A stretch of DNA of 64,000 nucleotides from Flavobacteriales bacterium (GTDB taxonomy: Bacteria > Bacteroidota > Bacteroidia > Flavobacteriales_E > Vicingaceae). The stretch lies in contig JAPHUD010000023.1 of NCBI GenBank assembly GCA_026196775.1, forward strand, positions 124,001-188,000, written 5' to 3'. Every line of letters begins with the position of its first letter. Position 1 is the stretch's first letter. The position numbers and the translations under genes are program-made. Positions 33,814-42,141 of the stretch are shown piece after piece. Below the pieces are notes generated by a model. That model was not told the DNA's origin, did no database searches, and was given only the letters and a program-made list of their open reading frames with translations.

Positions 33814-34326
33814 TTATTCTATTTTTAGTTTCATCATAATGTCGGTTTGTTCATCGTTTCCAAGTTTGAAAACGTGTTTGTCAAACGCTTTAAATCCATT
33901 TTTTTCATAAAATCGGATTGCTCTTGGGTTTTGTTCCCAAACTCCCAACCAAACATATTCCACATTTTTTTCTCTTGCCAATTCAATGGCTTTGTCATAT
34001 AATATTTGACCGACTTTTTTTCCGTGAAATTCTTTTAGCACGTAAATCCGTTCAATTTCGAGTGCGTTTTTGTCTTTAATTTCGGTTTGAGATTCTCCAA
34101 CGTTTACTTTTAAATATCCGATTGTTTTTCCGTCAAGTTCCGCAAAGTAAAATTCAGCGTTTTGGTCCGTCAGTTCCGTAGTCAGTTTTTCCGTTGAAAA
34201 TCCGTTTTCCAAATATTCTTTCATATTCTCCTCGCTGTTTTCCGAGGAAAAAGTTTCAGCAAAAGTCAGTTTTCCGATTTCTTTTAGTTTTTCAATATCT
34301 TGAATATTTACTTTTCTGATTTTCAT
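33814..34326 (-). CDS. GNAT-family N-acetyltransferase
   Basis: 170-residue acetyl-CoA-dependent acetyltransferase. The acetyl-CoA loop lies in VLKEFHGKKVGQILYDKA near residue 97 (the R/Q-x-x-G-x-G/A motif appears as HGKKVG), followed by WLGVWEQNPRAIRFYEKNGF near 126-145, which is typical of the family. Substrate unknown. Codon use (many TCCG, GTCCGT, TTTCCG stretches) differs from neighbours, the gene stands alone, and palindromes flank both sides, all of which suggest lateral gain as a cassette. No FNR-type site precedes it. Confidence 0.88.
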   Translation of the reverse strand: MKIRKVNIQDIEKLKEIGKLTFAETFSSENSEENMKEYLENGFSTEKLTTELTDQNAEFYFAELDGKTIGYLKVNVGESQTEIKDKNALEIERIYVLKEFHGKKVGQILYDKAIELAREKNVEYVWLGVWEQNPRAIRFYEKNGFKAFDKHVFKLGNDEQTDIMMKLKIE

Positions 34327-34694
34327 TTTTTATCGTTCATTTTTTCAGCTTGCAGCTAACTTATATATATGTATGACTCAATCATACATATCTAACCAAA
34401 TACAGGTAGACATGTATGATAAAACTCAAAAACCTGTCATACCTATTTTTTTCAAAAATATAAAAAATAGTTTATAAGTCGTTGGAGTGGTAGTAATTAT
34501 TATTTTAAGAGGTAAATTAAAATTTTTTGAAGCAATTTGTTAAAATTAAAAAATCACTTTTTTATCATGAATTTTAATCTTTAATAAGATTAAAGCGTTT
34601 ACAGGGTGTTATGGTTTAAAAATCAATTTAATTTACAGTTGTAGTTTCTTTTTTTTAAAACTTGTTGTACTTTTAACGAATAAATTTTACACAA
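34327..34694. other. non-coding region with palindromes upstream of GNAT and phosphatase genes
   Basis: No gene is visible in these 368 bp. CAGCTTGCAGCTAAC at 34346-34360 echoes the end sequence TTAGCTGCTGG on the other side of the GNAT gene. A perfect 10-bp-arm palindrome ATATGTATGA / TCATACATAT lies at 34367-34391, followed by a second copy of CATGTATGA near 34411 and a hairpin AGGTA...TACCT at about 34405-34443. A -7-like TACTTTTA at 34668-34675 may serve the phosphatase gene. Confidence 0.55.
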
Positions 34695-35915
34695 TTGTCA
34701 AAAGTTATTAAAAATAAGAACAAGCGAATTCAACTCGGAAGGTTGAAATTGGATATCTTGTTACAAGTAACCAAGAGCATTAATAATAACTTGTCTAAAA
34801 AAGAGCTTGTTCAATTGTATAAACATGTTGTTATCGATCAATTAAATATTGGTAAATTGCTACTTTATGCTTTTGATGGGGTTAATTGGCAACAAGAAAT
34901 TTGTATTGATACTGAATGTAATTCTATTGATGTAGAAAAAGACTTACTGGAAATTAATGAGATTACATTTATTGATGAAAATGCTTATCCTAAATTGGCA
35001 GAATTTGATGTAATAATTCCAGTTTACCATAAATCTAACCCAATAGCTTATTTGCTTTTAGCAGATTTTGATGGAGAAAGTATTGAGGTGAGTCCAATTA
35101 TAAAACACTTAACTTTTATACAAACGTTAACCAATGTTATTGCCGTTGCTTTAGAAAATAAAAGGTTGTACAAAGAGAATTTAGAAAAAATTGCCATTAA
35201 AAAAGAAATGGAGTTAGCCTCAGAAATGCAGGCGTTGTTGTTTCCTAATTATTTTCCTAATAATGATAAAATAGAAGTGGCAGCTCAATATATTTCCAAC
35301 CAATCTGTAGGAGGTGATTATTATGATTTTATTACACTTTCTGAAAATGAATTTGCTTTTTGTATAGCTGATGTTTCAGGAAAAGGTGTTTCCGCAGCCT
35401 TGTTAATGTCAAACTTCCAAGCTGCTCTAAGAGCCTTAATAGATAAAACAGATAGCTTTAAACAACTTGTAAGTGAGTTAAATGCCTTAATTATAAATAA
35501 TGCTAAGACTGAAAAATTTATTACTGCTTTTATAGGAAAATACAATTGTACCACTAAAAAGTTATGTTATATTAATGCTGGACATAACCCTCCTATTTTT
35601 CTTAATAAGAATGAAATATCTTATTTAAGTACAGGGACTACTGTATTAGGAATGTTTGATGATTTGCCTAGTATAGAAAGCGGAGAAGTGATACTTGATA
35701 ACGCATTACTACTTTGCTATACAGATGGTGTAACAGAGCAAATAAACACCCAAAATCAAGAGTTTGGTATAGAAAAACTTACTAAGATAGTGAAGAAAAG
35801 ACAAGAAGACCCTGTTAATTCAATTATTCAAAATATTATTGATGAACTGAATATATTTAAAGAGTCAGAAGCTTTTGATGACGATATTACCTTACTTGGA
35901 ATACGCTTTAAGTAA
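34695..35915 (+). CDS. GAF-like plus PP2C/SpoIIE-type serine phosphatase
   Basis: 406 residues. The N-terminal part (about 20-165) resembles a GAF sensor domain. The C-terminal part is an RsbU/SpoIIE-type phosphatase: QSVGGDYYDF near 204, FCIADVSGKGVSAALLMSNF near 222-241, INAGHNPP near 297, LLCYTDGVTEQ near 336 and FDDDITLLGIR at the end. It probably dephosphorylates an anti-sigma-antagonist-like protein in a general stress or signalling route, but no partner is nearby. The start is TTG 34695; the next Met is too far in. Confidence 0.88.
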   Translation: MSKVIKNKNKRIQLGRLKLDILLQVTKSINNNLSKKELVQLYKHVVIDQLNIGKLLLYAFDGVNWQQEICIDTECNSIDVEKDLLEINEITFIDENAYPKLAEFDVIIPVYHKSNPIAYLLLADFDGESIEVSPIIKHLTFIQTLTNVIAVALENKRLYKENLEKIAIKKEMELASEMQALLFPNYFPNNDKIEVAAQYISNQSVGGDYYDFITLSENEFAFCIADVSGKGVSAALLMSNFQAALRALIDKTDSFKQLVSELNALIINNAKTEKFITAFIGKYNCTTKKLCYINAGHNPPIFLNKNEISYLSTGTTVLGMFDDLPSIESGEVILDNALLLCYTDGVTEQINTQNQEFGIEKLTKIVKKRQEDPVNSIIQNIIDELNIFKESEAFDDDITLLGIRFK

Positions 35916-35931
35916 AATAGCTTAACTTCCT

Positions 35932-36774
35932 TTAATTATTAAAGTATTTCAGAGTAAAAGAAATTTTTTCTTTTAACTCACTTCTTGAAACGATAAAATC
36001 TAAGAAACCATGCTCTAAAACAAACTCTGAAGTTTGAAACCCTTTAGGTAATTCTTTTCCAATAGTTTCTTTAACAACTCTTGGTCCTGCAAAAGCTATT
36101 AGAGCTCCTGGTTCAGCAATATTAATATCTCCTAACATAGCATAAGAGGCTGTAACACCACCTGTTGTAGGGTCTGTTAATAAAGAGATGTAAGGAACTT
36201 TTGCTTTAGCTAATAAAGTAAGTTTAGCTGAGGTTTTAGCCATTTGCATTAATGAAAAAGCAGCTTCCATCATTCTTGCTCCACCAGATTTTGAAATCAT
36301 TAAAAATGGAATTTTCTTTTCTATAGAATGGTCTATTGCTCTAGCAATTTTTTCTCCAACTACAGAACCCATTGAACCTCCAATAAAGTTAAAATCCATA
36401 CAAGCTATTACTAAATCTTGTTTATCTACTTTGCCAACAGCTGTTCTTACAGCGTCTTTAAGATTGGTGTTTTTTTGTGTAGTCTTAATTCTATCTACAT
36501 ATTTTTTTGTGTCAGTAAAACTTAAAGGATCTCCAGAAGTTAAATCAGGATTTAATTCTTTAAACTTATTATTATCAAATAGGATGCTGAAATAAGCTGC
36601 AGAATCTATCTTATCGTGATATCCACAATCGCACACACAAAAATTTTCTGTAAAATCTTCTTGAGGTATAACAGCACTACATTTAGGACATTTATACCAC
36701 AAACCTTCTGGTGTTTCTTTCTTTTCCGTTGTAGGAGTTCTAATTCCTTCTTTTATTCTTTTAAACCAACCCAT
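35932..36774 (-). CDS. accD: acetyl-CoA carboxylase carboxyltransferase beta subunit
   Basis: AccD with AccA forms the carboxyltransferase that makes malonyl-CoA for fatty acid synthesis. 280 residues, normal length. After a short basic start comes a zinc ribbon (C29, C32, and C46/C48/C50, slightly unusual spacing), then the crotonase-like core with [15 protein letters not shown] near 123, [19 protein letters not shown] near 152 and [19 protein letters not shown] near 189. Convergent with the phosphatase gene; 83 bp behind fba on the same strand, with an inverted-repeat element between them. Confidence 0.96.
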   Translation of the reverse strand: MGWFKRIKEGIRTPTTEKKETPEGLWYKCPKCSAVIPQEDFTENFCVCDCGYHDKIDSAAYFSILFDNNKFKELNPDLTSGDPLSFTDTKKYVDRIKTTQKNTNLKDAVRTAVGKVDKQDLVIACMDFNFIGGSMGSVVGEKIARAIDHSIEKKIPFLMISKSGGARMMEAAFSLMQMAKTSAKLTLLAKAKVPYISLLTDPTTGGVTASYAMLGDINIAEPGALIAFAGPRVVKETIGKELPKGFQTSEFVLEHGFLDFIVSRSELKEKISFTLKYFNN

Positions 36775-36786
36775 ATATCGTTAAAT

Positions 36787-36854
36787 GTTATTCGTTAAGT
36801 GTTAACTGTTATTTGTATGGCTATCCGATTAACGAATAACCATTAACAAATAAC
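36787..36854. repeat. two interlocked inverted repeats between fba and accD
   Basis: GTTATTCGTTAA (36787-36798) pairs perfectly with TTAACGAATAAC (36829-36840), and GTTATTTGT (36808-36816) with ACAAATAAC (36846-36854). The arms interleave. The style (TTAAATGTTA, GTTAAGTGTTAA) is like the elements in the narG-narH and narH-narJ gaps, so they may belong to one repeat family placed just in front of start codons. Confidence 0.6.
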
Positions 36855-36857
36855 TTT

Positions 36858-37925
36858 TTATAAAGTATTAATGTTGTTCAAATCTTCAAAAGATCTTTTT
36901 AGTCTAGCTTTAAAGGTTTGTTCACCTTCTCTTAACCAAACTCTAGGATCATAGTACTTTTTATTTGGTTTGTCGTCACCTTCAGGGTTCCCAATTTGAG
37001 ATTTTAAATATTCAGCTTTCTCATTAAAGTAATCTCTTACACCTTCGGTAAAAGCATACTGCAAATCAGTGTCAATATTCATTTTTATAACCCCGTAAGA
37101 AATAGCTTCTCTAATTTCTTCTAATGAAGAACCAGATCCGCCATGAAAAACAAAATCAACGGGATTAACTCCTGTATTAAATTTCTGTTGAATATAATCT
37201 TGAGAATTTTTTAAGATAACCGGAGTAAGTTTAACATTACCAGGTTTGTATACACCATGTACATTTCCGAAAGCTGCAGCAATAGTAAATCGGTTACTAA
37301 TTTTAGAAAGCTCTTCATAAGCATAAGCTACTTCTTCTGGTTGTGTGTATAAAAGACTATTGTCAACATCAGAGTTGTCAACACCATCTTCTTCACCACC
37401 TGTAATTCCTAATTCAATTTCTAATGTCATGCCTATTTTGCTCATTCGAGCTAAATATTCCTTGCAAATAGCTATGTTTTCTTCAATTGGTTCTTCAGAT
37501 AAATCTATCATATGAGAGCTGTAAAGTGGTTTTCCATTTTCTTTATAGAATTGTTCTCCAGCAGTTAACAAACCATCTATCCAAGGTAATAATTTTTTTG
37601 CACAGTGATCTGTATGTAAAATAACAGGAATATCATAAACTTTTGCTAATTCATGTACGTGCTTTGCTCCAGCAATGCCTCCAGCTATAGCAGCTTGTTG
37701 GTTTTCATTGCTTAATCCCTTACCAGCATTAAAATGACATCCGCCATTAGAAAACTGAATAATTACAGGTCCATTAACTTCTTTTGCAGCTTCCATTACG
37801 GTGTTAATGGTTGATGAACCAGTAACATTAACAGCAGGCAGCGCAAATTTACCCTCTTTGGCAATTTTAAATATTTCTTGAACAGCATCACCGTGGACAA
37901 CTCCACCTTGAATAGTTTTTATCAT
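36858..37925 (-). CDS. fbaA: class II fructose-bisphosphate aldolase
   Basis: Zinc enzyme of glycolysis and gluconeogenesis that splits fructose 1,6-bisphosphate. The 355-residue length and motifs fit the class IIA E. coli-like group: HTDHCAKKLLPW near residue 106 (zinc and catalytic Asp), ELGITGGEEDGVDN near 171, GNVHGVYKPG near 221 (zinc His) and FHGGSGSS near 260. The ATG at 37923-37925 follows a TAACTTTG box (37952-37945). Cytoplasmic and ordinary. Confidence 0.97.
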   Translation of the reverse strand: MIKTIQGGVVHGDAVQEIFKIAKEGKFALPAVNVTGSSTINTVMEAAKEVNGPVIIQFSNGGCHFNAGKGLSNENQQAAIAGGIAGAKHVHELAKVYDIPVILHTDHCAKKLLPWIDGLLTAGEQFYKENGKPLYSSHMIDLSEEPIEENIAICKEYLARMSKIGMTLEIELGITGGEEDGVDNSDVDNSLLYTQPEEVAYAYEELSKISNRFTIAAAFGNVHGVYKPGNVKLTPVILKNSQDYIQQKFNTGVNPVDFVFHGGSGSSLEEIREAISYGVIKMNIDTDLQYAFTEGVRDYFNEKAEYLKSQIGNPEGDDKPNKKYYDPRVWLREGEQTFKARLKRSFEDLNNINTL

Positions 37926-37944
37926 AGTTAAAAATTTTAGAAGA

Positions 37945-37952
37945 CAAAGTTA
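37945..37952 (-). promoter_or_regulatory. -7 box for fbaA
   Basis: Exact TAnnTTTG (TAACTTTG) on the minus strand; start near 37939, 14 nt before the ATG. No FNR-type site is found at the regulon spacing. Confidence 0.6.
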
Positions 37953-38069
37953 ATATAAAAATGCAATTAGAAATTCTTTTAATTGATTGATTTTTCAATT
38001 ATCAAAATATAACACCAACTTAACTTAGGATTTAATTTTTAGTGATAAGATTGTGCAAAAATATCAAAG

Positions 38070-38678
38070 ATGCAATTGTTTAAGGAATTACAAAGTCATG
38101 TTCAGTATCAACTTGAGGGCAATGTAGAACAAGATAGACAGCTTATTTTAGATGATTTGATTGCTACAATAAAACAACATTTAACAGAAAATAATGTTGT
38201 CGCCATTAATTTTGTTTGTACCCATAATTCTAGAAGAAGTCAATTTTCTCAATTTTGGGCAACAGTTATGGCAAGTTATTTTGATGTGAAAAATATTGTC
38301 TGCTTTTCAAGTGGAGTAGAGGTTACTGCTCTTCATTCTAATGTAGTAAACACATTACAATCATTAGGTGTTGAAAGTGAAAAGTCAGGTGTGGAAAATC
38401 CTATTTATGTTCTAAAATATGCCAATAAAGCTGCTCCACTTAAAATGTTTTCAAAATTATTGGAGGATGAAACAAATCCACAAAAAGATTTTATAGCAGT
38501 TATGACGTGTGCAGAGGCAGATGAAGGTTGTCCTTTTGTTCCGGGTGCTATTGCCAGAATTCCATTGAGATACGAAGACCCTAAACAATTTGACAATACT
38601 GATGAAGTTGAAAAAGCTTATAAAGCTACTTCTCAAATTATTGCCAATGAAATGAAATATGTTTTTTCGAGAATTTGA
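38070..38678 (+). CDS. arsenate-reductase-like low-molecular-weight phosphatase
   Basis: 202 residues of the LMW protein-tyrosine-phosphatase/ArsC fold. The catalytic loop C-x5-R-S is CTHNSRRS (C50-S57). C147 and C154 in MTCAEADEGCPF match the redox cysteine pair of thioredoxin-coupled arsenate reductase (LCSDADNNCP in S. aureus ArsC). The pair points to arsenate reduction rather than to protein dephosphorylation. No arsenite pump or ArsR is next to it, so the role in arsenic resistance is not proven. ATG 38070 lies 19 nt after a -7-like TAAGATTG. Confidence 0.85.
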   Translation: MQLFKELQSHVQYQLEGNVEQDRQLILDDLIATIKQHLTENNVVAINFVCTHNSRRSQFSQFWATVMASYFDVKNIVCFSSGVEVTALHSNVVNTLQSLGVESEKSGVENPIYVLKYANKAAPLKMFSKLLEDETNPQKDFIAVMTCAEADEGCPFVPGAIARIPLRYEDPKQFDNTDEVEKAYKATSQIIANEMKYVFSRI

Positions 38679-38688
38679 GATGTTATTT

Positions 38689-40122
38689 TTACTTCTTTTT
38701 AATAATTAATAAACCTATAAAGGTTAATAATCCATTTACGAGCAAAATCTCAAAACCAAATTTGTAACCCCATAATAATTGCTCAGAATTTAGGTGAATG
38801 ATATAACTCACTATTGGAGAAAGAATACAAACTAGAGGTACCAATCTATCTTTTACCTGTGTTTTTAAAAACAATCCGAAAGCATATAACCCCAATAATG
38901 GTCCGTAGGTATAACCAGCTGCAGTAAATAAAGCACTTATTACACTTTCTTCATTAATAGCATTGAATATTAGTATTACAATAAATAGCAAAAACGATAT
39001 TAATACGTGTACTTTTTTTCTGATGCTATCGCCATTTACTTTGTTTTTTATATCTAAAAAATCTACACAAACAGAAGTTGTTAAAGATGTTAATGCAGAA
39101 TCGGCACTAGAATATGCTGCGGCTATTAACCCTAGAATAAAAAATATACCCGCAACAACAGGTAAATGATTAGTGGCAATTAATGGAAAAAGATGGTCTG
39201 TTTTCTCAGGTATTTCAATTTGATTGGCTGCTGCATAAATGAACAGTAATGCTCCTAAAGCTAAAAATAACAGGTTAACAAATATTAATACTACACTAAA
39301 TGAAAACATGTTTTTTTGAGCTTCCTTAATGTTTTTGCAGCTCAAATTTTTCTGCATCATATCTTGGTCTAAACCAGTCATAACAATAGTGATAAAGATT
39401 CCACTAACAAATTGTTTTACAAAATGTTTTTTGTCGGTAAAATCATCAAAAAAGAAAATTTGTCCGTAATCACTGTTGCTTATTTCATCTATCATAGAAG
39501 AAAAAGTAAGATTTAATTCGGAACTAATGGTATAAACGGCAATACCGACAGAAACCAACATAAACAAGGTTTGCAAAGAATCTGTCCAAACAATGGTTTT
39601 AATACCTCCTTTATTGGTGTAAAGCCAAATGAAAACAATAGATAACGCTACGGTTACAAAGAAAGGAACATTCCAAGTGTCAAAAACCAAATATTGTAAA
39701 ACAGATGCTACCAAGAATAACCTGAAAGAAGCACCTACAACTCTTGAAAGTAAAAAGAAAGAAGCTCCTGTTTTGTAAGCATAATATCCAAAACGGGTTT
39801 CTAAATAGGAATAAATAGACGTTAGATTAAGTCGGTAATACATGGGCATCAGGATGGTAGCAATAACGATATAACCAAAAAAATACCCCATTACTACTTG
39901 CATGTAAGAAAAAGCACTATCTCCTACCCAACCAGGAATTGAAATAAAAGTAACACCCGAAAGTGAAGCTCCAATCATACCGAAAGCTACCAAGTACCAA
40001 GGAGATTGTTTAGACCCTATAAAAAAAGCATCGTTATTTGCTCCTTTAGAAGTTACTCTTGCAATAATCATTAGCAACAAGAAATATCCTAAAACAAAAC
40101 CTATAACTAAAAATGGATTCAT
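38689..40122 (-). CDS. sodium:solute symporter (SSS family)
   Basis: 477 residues with about 13 hydrophobic segments. SSS signatures include SGVTFISIPGWVGDSAFSY near residue 56, VTGLDQDMMQ-like MTGLDQDMMQKNLSCKN near 248, and AAAYSSADSALTSLTTSVCVD near 333. The substrate cannot be told from sequence; sialic acid, amino acid, sugar and iodide carriers all belong to the family. Convergent with the arsenate-reductase-like gene (10 bp apart). It stands alone on its strand. Confidence 0.92.
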   Translation of the reverse strand: MNPFLVIGFVLGYFLLLMIIARVTSKGANNDAFFIGSKQSPWYLVAFGMIGASLSGVTFISIPGWVGDSAFSYMQVVMGYFFGYIVIATILMPMYYRLNLTSIYSYLETRFGYYAYKTGASFFLLSRVVGASFRLFLVASVLQYLVFDTWNVPFFVTVALSIVFIWLYTNKGGIKTIVWTDSLQTLFMLVSVGIAVYTISSELNLTFSSMIDEISNSDYGQIFFFDDFTDKKHFVKQFVSGIFITIVMTGLDQDMMQKNLSCKNIKEAQKNMFSFSVVLIFVNLLFLALGALLFIYAAANQIEIPEKTDHLFPLIATNHLPVVAGIFFILGLIAAAYSSADSALTSLTTSVCVDFLDIKNKVNGDSIRKKVHVLISFLLFIVILIFNAINEESVISALFTAAGYTYGPLLGLYAFGLFLKTQVKDRLVPLVCILSPIVSYIIHLNSEQLLWGYKFGFEILLVNGLLTFIGLLIIKKK

Positions 40123-40257
40123 AATTTTTTATTTTGCTACAAAGGTGGTAATTTATGATTAATAGTAGTTTGATTTATTTGTTTTTTTATTTTCCAAACG
40201 TAAAACCTAAAAGTAAGCTCTAGATAAATTCTTATAATTAAAAAATAATTAGTCTAT

Positions 40258-40288
40258 TGACTTATTACGCTTTTATTAGCTACTTTTG
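40258..40288 (+). promoter_or_regulatory. ndk promoter (TTG-N20-TACTTTTG)
   Basis: A -33 TTG (40258-40260), a 20-bp spacer and an exact TAnnTTTG box (40281-40288), the full Bacteroidota housekeeping promoter. Start near 40294, 34 nt before the ATG. Confidence 0.8.
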
Positions 40289-40327
40289 CCGTCCTAAAAA
40301 ATAAGTAACCAATAAAAAATATTTATA

Positions 40328-40750
40328 ATGGCAACAAACAGAACTTTTACAATGATTAAACCTGATGCAGTTGAAAAAAACTACATTGGAGGAATTTTAA
40401 AAATGATTAATGACGCTGGTTTTAAAATTGTAGCGATGAAATACACGCAACTTTCTAAAGAACAAGCTGGTGCTTTTTACGAAGTACATAAAGAGCGTCC
40501 TTTTTACGGTGAATTAGTAGAATATATGTCTTCAGGACCAATTGTAGCAGCAATTCTTGAAAAAGATAACGCAGTAGAAGATTTTAGAACTTTAATTGGA
40601 GCTACTAATCCTGCTGAAGCTGCTGAAGGAACTATCAGAAAAATTTATGCTGAGTCTATCTCTGCAAATGCAGTTCATGGTTCTGATAGTGATGAAAATG
40701 CTAAAATTGAAGGTGATTTTCATTTTAAAGCAAATGAAGTTTTTGCTTAA
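40328..40750 (+). CDS. ndk: nucleoside-diphosphate kinase
   Basis: Ndk moves the gamma-phosphate of ATP to NDPs and dNDPs through a phosphohistidine. 140 residues, usual size. [15 protein letters not shown] near residue 9 and [12 protein letters not shown] near 113 contain the nucleotide-binding lysine and the catalytic histidine (H in AVHGSDS). Cytoplasmic. It has its own promoter and its own hairpin terminator, so it is a single-gene unit. Confidence 0.98.
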   Translation: MATNRTFTMIKPDAVEKNYIGGILKMINDAGFKIVAMKYTQLSKEQAGAFYEVHKERPFYGELVEYMSSGPIVAAILEKDNAVEDFRTLIGATNPAEAAEGTIRKIYAESISANAVHGSDSDENAKIEGDFHFKANEVFA

Positions 40751-40768
40751 TTATTCAATGATACCCAA

Positions 40769-40802
40769 CAAGAAAGGCTGTTCAATTGAGCAGCCTTTCT
40801 TG
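40769..40802. terminator. bidirectional terminator between ndk and ugd
   Basis: Perfect 12-bp stem CAAGAAAGGCTG / CAGCCTTTCTTG with a 10-nt loop, followed by T-rich DNA. It lies between the convergent ndk and UDP-glucose dehydrogenase genes. Confidence 0.9.
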
Positions 40803-40820
40803 TTTATTTAAAGTATTTTT

Positions 40821-42131
40821 TTATTGAATCACTTCTCTACCGATACTACTGTAATAGAAACCTAATTCTTTCATTTCTGTTAAATCGTAAAGATTTCTTC
40901 CATCAAAAATTACTTTTTGATTCATTTTATTGGCTAACTTATTAAAATCTGGATTTCTGAATACTTGCCACTCTGTAGCAATTACCAATGCGTCTGCTCC
41001 ATCTAAAGCACTATCTCTATCTGAGGCAAAATTTATTTTATCGCCATATTTTTCTTTTACATTATCCATTGCTTCGGGATCGTAAGCTGTAATTTCTGCT
41101 CCCAATTTAAGCAATTCATCAATAATATAAAGAGCCGGAGCTTCTCTAATATCATCGGTATCTGGTTTAAAAGCTAATCCCCACAAAGCAATTTTTTTAC
41201 CCTTTAAATCATTATTAAAATAAGCTTTAATCTTAGGCATGATGATTACTTTTTGCTCTTCGTTTACACGCATCACTGAATCTAAAATACTAAACTCATA
41301 ACCGTATTCTTTACCTGATTTTGCTAATGCCTGAACGTCTTTAGGAAAACAACTTCCTCCATAACCAATACCCGGAAATAGAAAGCGTTTACCAATTCTA
41401 GTATCTGAACCAATTCCCATTCTAACCATATCAACATCAGCACCTACTTTTTCACAAAAGTTAGCAATCTCATTCATAAAAGTAATTTTAGTAGCTAAAA
41501 AGGAATTAGCTGCATATTTGGTTAATTCGGCAGATTTTTCATCCATAAAAATAATTGGATTTCCTTGTCTAACATAGGGTTTGTACAAGTGCTCCATAAT
41601 TTTTCTTGCTTTAGTAGAAGAAGTTCCAATTACTACTCTATCCGGTTTAAGGAAATCATCTACAGCAAACCCTTCTCTTAAAAATTCAGGGTTAGAAACC
41701 ACATCAAAATCAACTTTAGCATTTTTAGCAATTGCTGCGGTTACTTTTTCGGCAGTCCCAACAGGAACAGTACTTTTATCAACAATAACTTTATAATTGG
41801 TAATAATTTTTCCTAATTCATCAGCTACTCCTAAAATATAAGATAAATCAGCAGAACCGTCCTCTCCTGGAGGAGTTGGTAAAGCTAGGAAAATAATTTC
41901 TGCATCATCTACAGCTCCTTTTAACTCGGTAGTAAATTTTAATCTGTCTTGTTTTATATTTCTTTCAAAAAGTACGTCTAAATGTGGTTCGTAAATGGGT
42001 ACTATTCCATTTCTCATTTTTTCTACTTTGTTGGCATCAATATCTACACAAATTACATCGTTACCAGTTTCGGCAAAGCAAGTTCCTGTAACTAAACCTA
42101 CATACCCTGTTCCTATTACTGCTATTTTCAT
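40821..42131 (-). CDS. ugd: UDP-glucose 6-dehydrogenase
   Basis: NAD-dependent enzyme that oxidises UDP-glucose to UDP-glucuronate for surface polysaccharides. 436 residues. The N-terminal Rossmann motif is VIGTGYVGLVTGTCFAETGN, EFLREGFAVDDFLKPDRVVIG lies near residue 150, and the catalytic cysteine is in GGSCFPKDVQAL near 259. It lies 10 bp downstream of a DegT-type aminotransferase, so the pair probably makes a sugar nucleotide for capsule or O-antigen. Confidence 0.95.
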   Translation of the reverse strand: MKIAVIGTGYVGLVTGTCFAETGNDVICVDIDANKVEKMRNGIVPIYEPHLDVLFERNIKQDRLKFTTELKGAVDDAEIIFLALPTPPGEDGSADLSYILGVADELGKIITNYKVIVDKSTVPVGTAEKVTAAIAKNAKVDFDVVSNPEFLREGFAVDDFLKPDRVVIGTSSTKARKIMEHLYKPYVRQGNPIIFMDEKSAELTKYAANSFLATKITFMNEIANFCEKVGADVDMVRMGIGSDTRIGKRFLFPGIGYGGSCFPKDVQALAKSGKEYGYEFSILDSVMRVNEEQKVIIMPKIKAYFNNDLKGKKIALWGLAFKPDTDDIREAPALYIIDELLKLGAEITAYDPEAMDNVKEKYGDKINFASDRDSALDGADALVIATEWQVFRNPDFNKLANKMNQKVIFDGRNLYDLTEMKELGFYYSSIGREVIQ

Positions 42132-42141
42132 ATGTTTATTT

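Noticed and set aside
34372-34386. TATGACTCAATCATA as a further FNR-type site
   Set aside because: The spacing between TGA and TCA is 5, not 6 as in all regulon sites, and no -7 box lies 36.5 bp away.
37981-38000. TTGATTGATTTTTCAA upstream of fba as an FNR site
   Set aside because: The half-sites are not in TGA-N6-TCA register and the spacing to the fba -7 box does not fit.
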